Part shown: in pieces, positions 1-8,948 of the stretch
Layout of the letters: every line of letters begins with the position of its first letter
Numbering within the stretch: the stretch's first letter is position 1
Assembly: GCA_030618705.1 (NCBI GenBank)
Contig: JAUXCW010000005.1
Coordinates: 1-37,779, forward strand
DNA: 37,779 bases
Direction of reading: 5' to 3'
Source: Gammaproteobacteria bacterium
GTDB taxonomy: Bacteria; Pseudomonadota; Gammaproteobacteria; Pseudomonadales; JAHEGP01
Program-made: the position numbers and the translations under genes
Notes under the pieces: generated by a model
The model's input: the letters and a program-made list of their open reading frames with translations, nothing else
Told to the model about the DNA's origin: nothing
Database searches by the model: none

Positions 1-1275
1 TACTCTTTCGAACACAATCCCCAGTGGCAGTACAAATGGTCCGGGCAGGAACAAATTTTGGATTACCAGAAGCATGTGGTAGACAAACACCGTCTGCGCG
101 ACTATATCCGCTTTGGCCAGGAAGTCAGTTCGGCGACATACGATGAGCGTGCCGGGCGCTGGCGGGTCACGACGCGACAGGGTGATGCGTTCGACTGCCA
201 GCACTTCATCAGTGCAGTGGGTCAGCTGCATCGGCCCCGCTTTCCGGATTTTCCCGGTAGGGGTAGCTTCAAGGGCGTCTGTTTTCACTCCGCAAAATGG
301 AATCATGAGGTCGACCTCGCGGGTAGACGCGTTGCGGTTATCGGTAATGCCGCAAGCGCCCTGCAGTTTATTCCGCAAATTGCGGACAGGGTGAAATCCC
401 TGGTGGTGTACCAGCGTAGCGCCAATTGGGTGCTGCCCAAACAGGATCGCCCGTACAAGCCCTGGGAGCAGCGCCTGTCCGATAAATTTCCCTTTATCGC
501 CAAACTCTACCGTTTTAAAATCTGGCTTCGCGGCGATGGCTTGTACTACCAGCTCATGCGCGGTAATTCTCTTCTGGGCCGGCTTCAGAGCTGGCTCAGT
601 TTGAAAAACATGCGACGCTACATCAAAGACCCTGTGCTCCAGCAGGCGCTGACTCCGGACTACCCGATTGGCGCCAAGCGGGTACTCTTTTCGGATGATT
701 ACTACCAGGCCCTGGCGCGGGATAATGTCGAGCTGGAAACAACGGCGATAAAGCAGATTACCGCTACCGGTATCACCACAGTGGATGAGCACAGTGAAAA
801 CTACGATGCCATCATCTTCGGTACCGGCTTCAAGTCCAATCCCTTTTTGGCATCTATGGATATTCGCGGATCGGGCGGGCAGCTGCTCAGCGAGCACTGG
901 CGTCAGGGCGCCTATGCCTACCTGGGCATGACGACACACGGATTTCCCAACCTGTTTATGCTCTATGGGCCCAATACCAACCTGGGACACAGTTCCATTA
1001 TATTGATGATCGAGGCCCAGACCGACTATATCGTTCGCTGCATCACGCGTATGGATAGTGAAGCCTGGGCCAGCATCGAGGTGCGTGATGCCCCGGAGCA
1101 GGACTTCAATAATAAACTACAGGCCCGCCTGGGCAGAATGGCCTTTTCCGCGGTCGAGGCCAGCTGGTATATGGATGCCGGAAGAATCACCAATAACTGG
1201 GCGGGCAGTACCCTGGAGTACGCGCTCAGATTGCGCAAGGTAAATTGGCAGTGCTTTGATAAAGTATCGGTCTAG
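1..1275 (+). CDS. Flavin-containing monooxygenase / Baeyer-Villiger-type monooxygenase, 5'-truncated by the window edge
   Basis: Open frame runs to base 1 (YSFEHNPQWQYKWSGQEQILDYQ...). Contains FISAVGQLHRPRFPDFPG, a second Rossmann motif (VAVIGNAASALQFIP) and IIFGTGFKSNPF, typical of FMO/BVMO proteins. Confidence 0.9.
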   Translation, partial: YSFEHNPQWQYKWSGQEQILDYQKHVVDKHRLRDYIRFGQEVSSATYDERAGRWRVTTRQGDAFDCQHFISAVGQLHRPRFPDFPGRGSFKGVCFHSAKWNHEVDLAGRRVAVIGNAASALQFIPQIADRVKSLVVYQRSANWVLPKQDRPYKPWEQRLSDKFPFIAKLYRFKIWLRGDGLYYQLMRGNSLLGRLQSWLSLKNMRRYIKDPVLQQALTPDYPIGAKRVLFSDDYYQALARDNVELETTAIKQITATGITTVDEHSENYDAIIFGTGFKSNPFLASMDIRGSGGQLLSEHWRQGAYAYLGMTTHGFPNLFMLYGPNTNLGHSSIILMIEAQTDYIVRCITRMDSEAWASIEVRDAPEQDFNNKLQARLGRMAFSAVEASWYMDAGRITNNWAGSTLEYALRLRKVNWQCFDKVSV

Positions 1276-1397
1276 CGATTATTCACTTCGGCAAGGATGT
1301 GTACTCCGGTACTTCGCCATCCCGAAGAAAGGCGTTTCCGGGCGTTCATTCCACAAGCACTGTCTTTCGATTAATTTCCACTCGAACAGGAGCCGTA

Positions 1398-2645
1398 ATG
1401 ATCGAGCCGCTTTATAAATCACGCCCCGTGGCGCCCGCGCCGGCCAGCTTGGAAACCGTCAGGGTAAACGACTTTATTACCCTGGCCGAAGGTTTTTCCA
1501 ATTGCTACCTGATACAAACCCCGGAGGGCAATATCCAGCTCAACGCGGGTATGAGTATCGAGGCGCCGATCCAGAAGCGGAACTTCGACGCGATCTCCAG
1601 CGCGCCGCTGGTATACCTGATCCTGACCCAGGGCCATGTCGACCACGTCGGTGGCGTACAGTACTTCCGCGATCACAATCCGGGGCTGCAGGTCATTGCG
1701 CAGGCCGGCAACCCCGAGCACCAGGTCTACGATGCCCGGCTCACGGCCTTCCGCGGGGCCCGCTCCGCCTTCGCCTTCGCCGAACGTATCATGGACTATA
1801 TCGGCTACGCCCAGGCGCAATGCGGTGAATTGCCCGAGCAGGATGCGCCGACCCCGGACATACTGTTTCAGGACACCCAGGAATTGTCGCTGGGCGGCCT
1901 GAACCTCGAGTTGATCGCGGTACCCGGTGCGGAAACCAACGATTCGCTTATCGTCTGGCTGCCCCAGCATAAAATCGTGTTTACCGGCAACCTGTTCGGC
2001 TGCCCCTGGGGCCACTTCCCCAACCTGGTCACTATTCGCGGCGATCGCTACCGGGATGCGCTGACCTGCGCCAGGGCGGTGAAAACAGTGATGGATCTGG
2101 AGCCCGAGATGGTCTTGTACGGCCACCATGCGCCTATTCGGGGCGGGGCGATTATTCGAGAGGAGTTACAGCGCCTGCACGGCGCGATTCTCCACGTGCA
2201 CGATGAAGTGGTCAAAGGCATGAACGCGGGCAAGGATATCTATACCTTGCAGCAGGAAATTACCCTGCCACGGGAGTTTGAGGTAGGGGAGGGCTATGGC
2301 AAGGTCTCCTGGGGTGTGAAGGCGATCTGGGAAAACTATGCCGGCTGGTTCCACCATGAGTCGACGACGGAGCTCTATTCAATCCCCCAGCGCACCATCC
2401 ATGCGGATTTGCTGGAGCTTGCCGGAACTGACGCCATTGTGAGCCGGGCACAGCATAAATTCGACACCGGCGAGCCGATAGAGGCTTTGCACCTGCTCGA
2501 TATCGTCTTCTCCCAGGGACCGGATCATGTCGCCGCTGTCGACCTGGCCATTCAGGTGCATGAGAGCCTGGCGGCACAGAGCGAGAATTTCTGGTTGAGT
2601 TGCTGGTTGGAAAACCAGTTGCTGGTGCTGCGGGAAAAAAGCTGA
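1398..2645 (+). CDS. MBL-fold metallo-hydrolase with alkyl-sulfatase-like C-terminal dimerisation region
   Basis: [11 protein letters not shown] metal-binding motif; [42 protein letters not shown] resembles the alkyl sulfatase dimerisation domain. ATG at 1398 follows AACAGGAG; the ORF track start at 1299 is probably too early. Confidence 0.85.
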   Translation: MIEPLYKSRPVAPAPASLETVRVNDFITLAEGFSNCYLIQTPEGNIQLNAGMSIEAPIQKRNFDAISSAPLVYLILTQGHVDHVGGVQYFRDHNPGLQVIAQAGNPEHQVYDARLTAFRGARSAFAFAERIMDYIGYAQAQCGELPEQDAPTPDILFQDTQELSLGGLNLELIAVPGAETNDSLIVWLPQHKIVFTGNLFGCPWGHFPNLVTIRGDRYRDALTCARAVKTVMDLEPEMVLYGHHAPIRGGAIIREELQRLHGAILHVHDEVVKGMNAGKDIYTLQQEITLPREFEVGEGYGKVSWGVKAIWENYAGWFHHESTTELYSIPQRTIHADLLELAGTDAIVSRAQHKFDTGEPIEALHLLDIVFSQGPDHVAAVDLAIQVHESLAAQSENFWLSCWLENQLLVLREKS

Positions 2646-2680
2646 GCCGGCAGTGTATACTGCCGCCAGGAGGAAAAAAT

Positions 2681-3025
2681 ATGAGTGCTTTACCCCCTTG
2701 TCCACAGTGTGCTTCGGAGTATACCTATGAGGACAGAAACTTGCTGGTATGTCCGGAATGCGCCCATGAGTGGGATCCCGCTGCCGGCGGCGAGGAGGAG
2801 AGCGAACCGGTCATCGTGGATGCCAACGGCAATGTATTGAGTGATGGTGATACGGTCACTGTTATCAAGAATCTCAAGGTCAAGGGCTCGTCGCTGGTGG
2901 TCAAGGTGGGCACAAAGGTCAAGAATATTCGTCTGGTCGATGGTGATCACGACATCGATTGCAAGATTGACGGCATCGGTGCGATGAAGCTCAAATCGCA
3001 ATTTGTGCGAAAAGCCCAGGCATAG
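2681..3025 (+). CDS. yjdM: YjdM/PhnA-family zinc-ribbon protein
   Basis: [25 protein letters not shown] zinc ribbon followed by [25 protein letters not shown]...[38 protein letters not shown] ribosome-binding site before ATG 2681. Confidence 0.93.
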   Translation: MSALPPCPQCASEYTYEDRNLLVCPECAHEWDPAAGGEEESEPVIVDANGNVLSDGDTVTVIKNLKVKGSSLVVKVGTKVKNIRLVDGDHDIDCKIDGIGAMKLKSQFVRKAQA

Positions 3026-3238
3026 AAGCGGCGGCCTTCGACAAACCGTTAGAGCGGAGCAGATATCGGATTCATTATTCCGGCAGCAACCTTGGTCCAA
3101 TGGGAAAAAACCATGACCGAAGAGAAATACCTCTGTGGCGATATAAGCTATACCGCCTGGCGACGCGGCTCCAGTGAATAAGCTTTAGCGCCGTGCCGCC
3201 CCGTGAGAGGGGTGGAAAATGTAACAAGGGAGTTCTCT

Positions 3239-4477
3239 ATGCCGTCGATTAAATTCGAGTTTCCCAATGGGGCCGGCGAGATGTTGGCCGGTCGACTTGA
3301 GCTGCCGCCGGATAGTGTGCCGGTTGCTGCTTACGCTATTTTTGCACATTGCTTTACCTGTGGCAAAGACAGCGCGGCGGCATCACGTATTAGTCGTGCG
3401 CTGGCTGAACGTGGAATCGGGGTGTTGCGCTTCGACTTTACCGGCCTCGGCAACAGCGATGGGGACTTTGCCAATAGCAACTTTTCCTCCAACGTCCAGG
3501 ATTTACTGGCAGCCGCTGGGCAGCTTGAAGCGGTCTATGCCGCGCCGTCGTTACTGGTCGGTCACAGCCTGGGTGGTGCGGCGGTGTTGATCGCTGCGCC
3601 ACAATTGGCCTCGGTAACCGCGGTGGTGACGATAGCCGCACCCGCGACGGCCGACCATGTGCGGCATATGTTCTCCAGTGCGGGGGATAGGTTGCAAACG
3701 CAAGGGCAGGTGGAGCTGCGTATAGGTACGCGAGAGTTTACCATCAAGCAGCAATTGCTGGACGACCTGGAAAATTACGCCAGTGCGGGCCCCATTCGAC
3801 ACCTCGGCAAACCGCTGCTGATTTTCCATTCGCCCCTGGATGAGGTCGTCTCTATCAATGAAGCCGCGGCGATTTACCGGGCGGCGTCCCAGCCCAAGAG
3901 TTTTATCTCACTCGACCGTGCGGACCACCTGCTCAGTAAGAAGGCGGATACGGAGTACGTCGCCGATACCCTGGCGGCCTGGGCCAGCCGCTATCTCGAA
4001 CTCGTCGAGTATCAGGGAGGGCGCTGGCAGGGCGATGCCCCCGGGGTGGCAGCGAACGAGATTCTGGTGACGGAAGTGGACAAGAAATTCCTCAGTGGCT
4101 TGCATAGCGACAGGCACCAGCTGCTCGCCGATGAGCCCGTGCGCTATGGCGGCACCGACCTGGGGCCGTCACCCTACGATTTGCTGTTGATGGCCCTTGG
4201 CGCCTGTACCTCGATGACCCTGCGCATGTATGCGACAAAAAAACAGCTGCCGCTGGAGAGCATCGAGGTGCGCCTGCGACACGAGAGAATCCACGCCGAG
4301 GATTGTGCGGAGTGTGACGATCGCGAGGGCAGGGTCGAACGGATTACGCGCAGTATTTACCTCGACGGGGAGCTCAGCCCGGAGCAAAAGCAACGCTTGC
4401 TTGAAATCGCCGACCGCTGCCCGATTCATCGCACCCTGGGGGGGCAACCGGTTATTGTGACCAGGGCCGACGACTGA
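3239..4477 (+). CDS. Bifunctional alpha/beta hydrolase / OsmC-family protein
   Basis: N-terminal alpha/beta hydrolase (HCFTCGKDS, GHSLGGAAVL nucleophile elbow) fused to OsmC domain (DEPVRYGGTDLGPSPYDLLLMALGACTSMTLRMYA...CPIHRTL). Confidence 0.93.
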   Translation: MPSIKFEFPNGAGEMLAGRLELPPDSVPVAAYAIFAHCFTCGKDSAAASRISRALAERGIGVLRFDFTGLGNSDGDFANSNFSSNVQDLLAAAGQLEAVYAAPSLLVGHSLGGAAVLIAAPQLASVTAVVTIAAPATADHVRHMFSSAGDRLQTQGQVELRIGTREFTIKQQLLDDLENYASAGPIRHLGKPLLIFHSPLDEVVSINEAAAIYRAASQPKSFISLDRADHLLSKKADTEYVADTLAAWASRYLELVEYQGGRWQGDAPGVAANEILVTEVDKKFLSGLHSDRHQLLADEPVRYGGTDLGPSPYDLLLMALGACTSMTLRMYATKKQLPLESIEVRLRHERIHAEDCAECDDREGRVERITRSIYLDGELSPEQKQRLLEIADRCPIHRTLGGQPVIVTRADD

Positions 4478-4485
4478 GTCGCCCC

Positions 4486-6672
4486 CTACGAGCCACAGCT
4501 GCTGAGGGAGTTGATCCAGGCGTTTATGGTTTCGACGGCTTTATTGTCGATGACATTGCTGGCCAGGGGCGGCATGCGTTGTCCGCCGGTATCCTGCATC
4601 CGCAGGGAAATCACCGAGCGGCCGGCATCGCCGGGGATCAACAGACGTGCATCGGCCTGCCCAAGGTCACCGTAGTCGGGGACGGCATTGCATACTCCGC
4701 TGTCGCTCAGTGCCGTGCCGAAGCGAAGATCGATCCCCGCGATGGGTCCGCCGGGGCGATGGCAGTTGGAGCAGTTGCTGTGCAGATAGCTCCGTGCCTT
4801 GTGTTCTGTGCCGGCCTGTTCGTCATCGAGCCCGGACAGTGATGATTGCAGCAATACCGCCGGGACATCGCCCTCGATATAGCCCAGCTGCTGTAATCGG
4901 GCGAGGGAATCCGGGTGTCCAGCACTTTCCGCCGTGTTGAGTTGCAGGGTTTCCAGCCCCAGGCTCCACCCGGCGGCGGCAGTGTGGCATTCCAGGCATT
5001 GGCCGCGATCAGGGAAGATATGGCGATAACTCGTGTCGATGGCGGTTTCCACACCCGCCGCGAGGAGCGTGGCGTCTGTTTTATCACTGTTCCACTCGTA
5101 GCTGTAACCCGCCCAGCCGCTGAGGTGCTTCATAAACAGGCGCGTTTCGAGAATTTCGTCGCCATAGTAAAAGTGTTTGATCAGCACGCTGCCATCGGGA
5201 AAAATGAACTCACCCGCCGCATCGATGCTGATGCGCGTATTATCGGGTATGGCAAAATAACGCTGTTTATCCGCGCCGTCACTCCAGAAACTGCTATTGA
5301 CCGTATAGGGGACGACGCCCTGTGCGGGGTTTTGTCTGTTCGCCTGGTCGAAACAACCAGTATCAGAAAGCTTGTCGGGGATAAGGCTGTCACCGTCGAT
5401 ACTTGCCGCTGCTATCCGGTAAATACCCGTGCCGTCGCCGCCTTGTAGATCGAGCGCGTATAGCTCGCCATCGTGATCCTCTGCAAAGGAACCCAGGGCC
5501 AGCGAGCTGTCGACAAGTTTCACGAAAGTCGAGGGCGCCTCCGGTGCGATCCCATAGACGATGCCGCTACAAAAATCGGCAAAAATATAGTGCCCGGTGA
5601 GTGTGCTGTTGGCGCTGCCGCGGTAGACATAACCCCCGGTCACCGAGCAGCCGTCGGTATCGTCGTGGCTATAGTCGATCACCGGAGGTGTTAATCCATT
5701 CCGGTCACACTGGTTGGCATTGAAACAGCTATTGCCCTCCATGATGGGCCAGCCGTAGTTGGCGCCCCTGGTGATGATATCGATCTCCTCGATCTCGAAC
5801 TGGCCGACATCTCCCAGCCAGAGTTCGCCGGTGAGCCGGTCAAAGCTCCAGCGCCAGGGATTGCGCAACCCGTAGGCGTAAATCTCCGGCCTGCCGCCCT
5901 GGCCATCGGCAAAGGGGTTGTCAGCAGGAATTTCGTAGGGAATGTCATCGTTACTAACATCCACATCGAGGCGCAACAGGGTGCCGAGCAATGTCCCGGT
6001 GTTCTGGCCGTTGCCGAAGGTGTCGTTGGCGCCACCGCCGTCTCCCAGGGAGAGGTAGAGGTAAGCATCGGGGCCAAAGCCCAGGCCGCCACCGTTATGG
6101 TTGGCGGCGGGCTGGCCGATGCTGAGAATAACTTTTTCGCTGTTCTTATCGAGGCGGGTGCCCGCTGCGTCCAGGGTGAAGCGGGAGAGCCGGGCCGAAT
6201 CCACGGTGGGCATATAGTAGACGAACACCTGGCCATTGACCGGGTATCGTGGGTGGAAGGCCAGGCCGAGCAGGCCGGCCTCGCTGCTGGCGGAAAACGT
6301 TTCCTGCTCCAGGTCGAGGAATACCCGGTAGTCGGCGGCATCGGCATTGTTATCAAACTGTAATACCCGACCGGTTTGGCTGAGTGCATACCACCGTGAG
6401 GTATCGTCGGGAGCCTGGTACAGGCCGAGCAGTCCCGGGATGGTCGGTAGCCGGGGGAAGGCGGCGATCAGTTCTATCGCCCCGCTGGCCGGGGCCGGTG
6501 TGTCGGGTGCGATACAGCTGCTATTGCTGGCGCGTAGCGGGGGAGTGGCAAAAGAATCATCGCCGCTTCCGCTACCACCGCAGGATGTCAGCAGCATCAA
6601 AACAGACAATAACCGCACCGGCAGTAACAAGGCCGGGCCAGTGAAAGTAGTCCCTGATCCCATGGTTTTCAT
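4486..6672 (-). CDS. Lipoprotein: PQQ-type glucose/sorbosone dehydrogenase (GSDH) beta-propeller fused to a C-terminal diheme cytochrome c-like domain
   Basis: Lipobox-like LLTSCGG; GSDH motifs (GLLGLAFHPRYPVNGQVFVYYM, NHNGGGLGFGPDAYLYLSLGDGGGANDTFGNGQ, AYGLRNPWRWSFD); two CxxCH sites (CLECH, CSNCH) in the C-terminal half. Confidence 0.88.
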   Translation of the reverse strand: MKTMGSGTTFTGPALLLPVRLLSVLMLLTSCGGSGSGDDSFATPPLRASNSSCIAPDTPAPASGAIELIAAFPRLPTIPGLLGLYQAPDDTSRWYALSQTGRVLQFDNNADAADYRVFLDLEQETFSASSEAGLLGLAFHPRYPVNGQVFVYYMPTVDSARLSRFTLDAAGTRLDKNSEKVILSIGQPAANHNGGGLGFGPDAYLYLSLGDGGGANDTFGNGQNTGTLLGTLLRLDVDVSNDDIPYEIPADNPFADGQGGRPEIYAYGLRNPWRWSFDRLTGELWLGDVGQFEIEEIDIITRGANYGWPIMEGNSCFNANQCDRNGLTPPVIDYSHDDTDGCSVTGGYVYRGSANSTLTGHYIFADFCSGIVYGIAPEAPSTFVKLVDSSLALGSFAEDHDGELYALDLQGGDGTGIYRIAAASIDGDSLIPDKLSDTGCFDQANRQNPAQGVVPYTVNSSFWSDGADKQRYFAIPDNTRISIDAAGEFIFPDGSVLIKHFYYGDEILETRLFMKHLSGWAGYSYEWNSDKTDATLLAAGVETAIDTSYRHIFPDRGQCLECHTAAAGWSLGLETLQLNTAESAGHPDSLARLQQLGYIEGDVPAVLLQSSLSGLDDEQAGTEHKARSYLHSNCSNCHRPGGPIAGIDLRFGTALSDSGVCNAVPDYGDLGQADARLLIPGDAGRSVISLRMQDTGGQRMPPLASNVIDNKAVETINAWINSLSSCGS

Positions 6673-6836
6673 CAGCGATGGTGCTCACGGTCCGATAGCC
6701 GCATTATTTGTGAAGCTTCGGGAAATGTAAATGGCGGCCACGAATGGGGTTTTAAACCATCCCCGGCTGTGTTTTGATTCAAAACCGCCTGAACCTGGGC
6801 AAGGGCTCGAAAAATCATTACAGGAGTACTGCAGAA

Positions 6837-7202
6837 ATGACCGATAACAGTAAGATAACGCAGGCATTTATAGAGGCGTGGATGGCGATGGATATCGACG
6901 CCATCCTGGATTTTTTCACCGAGGATGCGGTGTATATTAATATACCCATGGATCCCCCCAACCGGGGTAAAGTCGAGATTCGCGCGTTTATCGAGGGTTT
7001 TATCGGTATGGCGAGCGAAATGGAGTTTATCATCCACAACCAGGTGGAGGGGGAAAACGGCATCGTCATGAACGAAAGGACAGACCGCTTGCACATCGAC
7101 GGTAAATGGGTCGAACTGCCGGTGATGGGGGTTTTTGAATTTACCGACGGTAAAATCAGCGCCTGGCGCGACTACTTCGATATGGCGCAGTTTACCGCTT
7201 GA
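6837..7202 (+). CDS. Limonene-1,2-epoxide hydrolase / NTF2-like (SnoaL) family protein
   Basis: MTDNSKITQAFIEAWMAMDIDAILDFFTEDAVYINIPMDPPNRGKVEIRAFIEGF...WRDYFDMAQF; ATG 6837 after CAGGAG. The ORF track start at 6774 is likely too early. Confidence 0.85.
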   Translation: MTDNSKITQAFIEAWMAMDIDAILDFFTEDAVYINIPMDPPNRGKVEIRAFIEGFIGMASEMEFIIHNQVEGENGIVMNERTDRLHIDGKWVELPVMGVFEFTDGKISAWRDYFDMAQFTA

Positions 7203-7216
7203 TTACCCTACTATCG

Positions 7217-7253
7217 TTTAAAGGGGGCAGATCTCAATGGCGCTGACTTAAGC
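7217..7253 (+). repeat. Direct repeat copy 1: TTTAAAGGGGGCAGATCTCAATGGCGCTGACTTAAGC
   Basis: Near-identical copy at 8835-8870 in the same orientation (three substitutions and one extra G by eye). Confidence 0.85.
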
Positions 7254-7370
7254 GATATTGATGGAGGGACCGGGGCTTCCAGGGCGCCTAGCTCGAGTCC
7301 TGGGCTGGGAGCCGCGGTTCCTTGCCCGACTGAATTCGGCCCTGGTGTTTTCAATCCCGCTTGGGCAAGC

Positions 7371-8696
7371 TCAGTTCGGGTCAAACTCGACTTGAATTAA
7401 ATTCGGATCGGATTTAATAATCGTCAAACATGTCACCCCGTTAAGTACTGGAATTTCCTGGTAGCAGCCCTCCCAATCGTTAAACGTATAGCCTGCGGTG
7501 GGTGTGGCGGCAAGGGTGACGATCGTCCCCACGGCCACTTGTGCTTCACAGGTTTTCGGGCCAAAACAGGTGAGGACATCGGGGACGGTTGTCACCGTGC
7601 CTCCTGCGGCAACCTCCACGCTTAGCGTGGCGGTATCCACCGGGACGCCGACCCGGTCAAACTCGGCGTGAATAAAATTGGCGTCGAACTCGGAGATCGT
7701 CCGTATGCACTTTTCCCCGCTTGCATCCGAGATTTCCCGGTCACAGCCGTCCCAGTCGTCCAGCTGGTATCCCTGGTCGGGTATTGCGGTGAGGGTGACC
7801 TCGGTGCCGACGGGAATCTGCGCCTCACATAGGTCCGGGCCGGTACATTGGAAAAATGCGGGGCTGATTTGTACTGTACCGCCGGCCTCTGTTTCTACCC
7901 GCAGTGCGGCGGTGGTCACGTTGGCATCGGTCCACGGTATCGAAACCGTCGTGAGTTCCCCCGAACGTACGGGTGCGACACTGGTTTCGGCGCCATCGCC
8001 CGCGGAAACCAGAACCTTGGTATCAGTGTCAAAGTAGGCGAGGTACATCATTCCCCGTTGCCCCGGGGTACAGGCCGGTATGGCCGAGGTGAAATCGCCG
8101 CCGGTCAATGTGCCGTCGCAGTACAGCGCCCCGCCCCCCGCCGCGGACGGCGTGGTTGTGATGGCGACCCCATCGGCTTCGACGCCGTTATCGCTTGCCA
8201 CGTTTACCGCAATCCAGGCCTTGTCGGCCGGGCTGAGCATGAGTCCGGCGAAAGCCGTGTTGATAATGCTCTCGAACTCGGTCAGCGCCAGCAGGCTGAT
8301 ATTCATCCCCGGTGTATCCTCGGGGATAGCATAGAACGTGGTATTCAGGGTCACATAATCGGTTTTGGAGAATTCGAGGTAGGTGTCCGTATCTTTGAGT
8401 ACGCTGATCGAGTATTCGCCGGAGGCATCGCTGCTTGCGCTCGATTGTTCACCATCGGTCGCCGGTGCGGTGACGAGGTAAGACTTTACGCCTACATCAC
8501 TCAGCGTGCCCCCGGCGCTGCTGGTTGTTCCGCTTGTCGCTGCGGTGGGCGGAGTAAGGTCAGAGATTTGTTCCTCATCCAAGCCACTGTCGCCACCGCC
8601 TCCACCACACCCGGTCAAAGCCAGGCCGAACACCAGCGTGCCCAGCACGCCCCAATTGCCAATGTATTGCCCCGGGTGTCCAATGCTGATGCTCAA
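7371..8696 (-). CDS. Secreted lipoprotein with two C-terminal InlB B-repeat-like domains
   Basis: Lipobox-like LALTGCGGGGGD; two internal repeats: GGTVQISPAFFQCTGPDLCEAQIPVGTEVTLTAIPDQGYQLDDWDGCDREI and GGTVTTVPDVLTCFGPKTCEAQVAVGTIVTLAATPTAGYTFNDWEGCYQEI. Confidence 0.85.
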   Translation of the reverse strand: MSISIGHPGQYIGNWGVLGTLVFGLALTGCGGGGGDSGLDEEQISDLTPPTAATSGTTSSAGGTLSDVGVKSYLVTAPATDGEQSSASSDASGEYSISVLKDTDTYLEFSKTDYVTLNTTFYAIPEDTPGMNISLLALTEFESIINTAFAGLMLSPADKAWIAVNVASDNGVEADGVAITTTPSAAGGGALYCDGTLTGGDFTSAIPACTPGQRGMMYLAYFDTDTKVLVSAGDGAETSVAPVRSGELTTVSIPWTDANVTTAALRVETEAGGTVQISPAFFQCTGPDLCEAQIPVGTEVTLTAIPDQGYQLDDWDGCDREISDASGEKCIRTISEFDANFIHAEFDRVGVPVDTATLSVEVAAGGTVTTVPDVLTCFGPKTCEAQVAVGTIVTLAATPTAGYTFNDWEGCYQEIPVLNGVTCLTIIKSDPNLIQVEFDPN

Positions 8697-8834
8697 TGTC
8701 GTCTACCGCCTTTTGGTTATAAAAATGGGCTAGAATTGCGCAGGTCGAATTGCGTGGGGAATATAACCCAGCCTCCTCGCGGGAGTCCACACGCAATTAC
8801 CCCTACCTCCCATCGGGGTTTAAAAGGGAGCGGC

Positions 8835-8870
8835 TTTAAAGGGGCAGACCTGAATGGCGCCGACTTAAGC
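8835..8870 (+). repeat. Direct repeat copy 2: TTTAAAGGGGCAGACCTGAATGGCGCCGACTTAAGC
   Basis: Matches copy 1 at 7217-7253; the two copies flank the lipoprotein gene. Confidence 0.85.
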
Positions 8871-8948
8871 CCCTTGTCGAACCAGTACCGAGGAGTTGTA
8901 AGCCCTGGATTCCAGCCAAAAGACCGCTGGAATGACGGAGTACCTTGC

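Noticed and set aside
1419-2129. 236-aa minus-strand ORF
   Set aside because: Antisense to the MBL-fold gene; no domain.
3113-3181. 22-codon ORF MTEEKYLCGDISYTAWRRGSSE between yjdM and the alpha/beta hydrolase-OsmC gene
   Set aside because: Too short to support without conservation data; could be a decayed gene start.
7260-7370. Possible terminator-like stem CTTGCCC...GGGCAAG near 7321-7369
   Set aside because: Arms of only 7 bp with a long loop and no T-tract; not supported.
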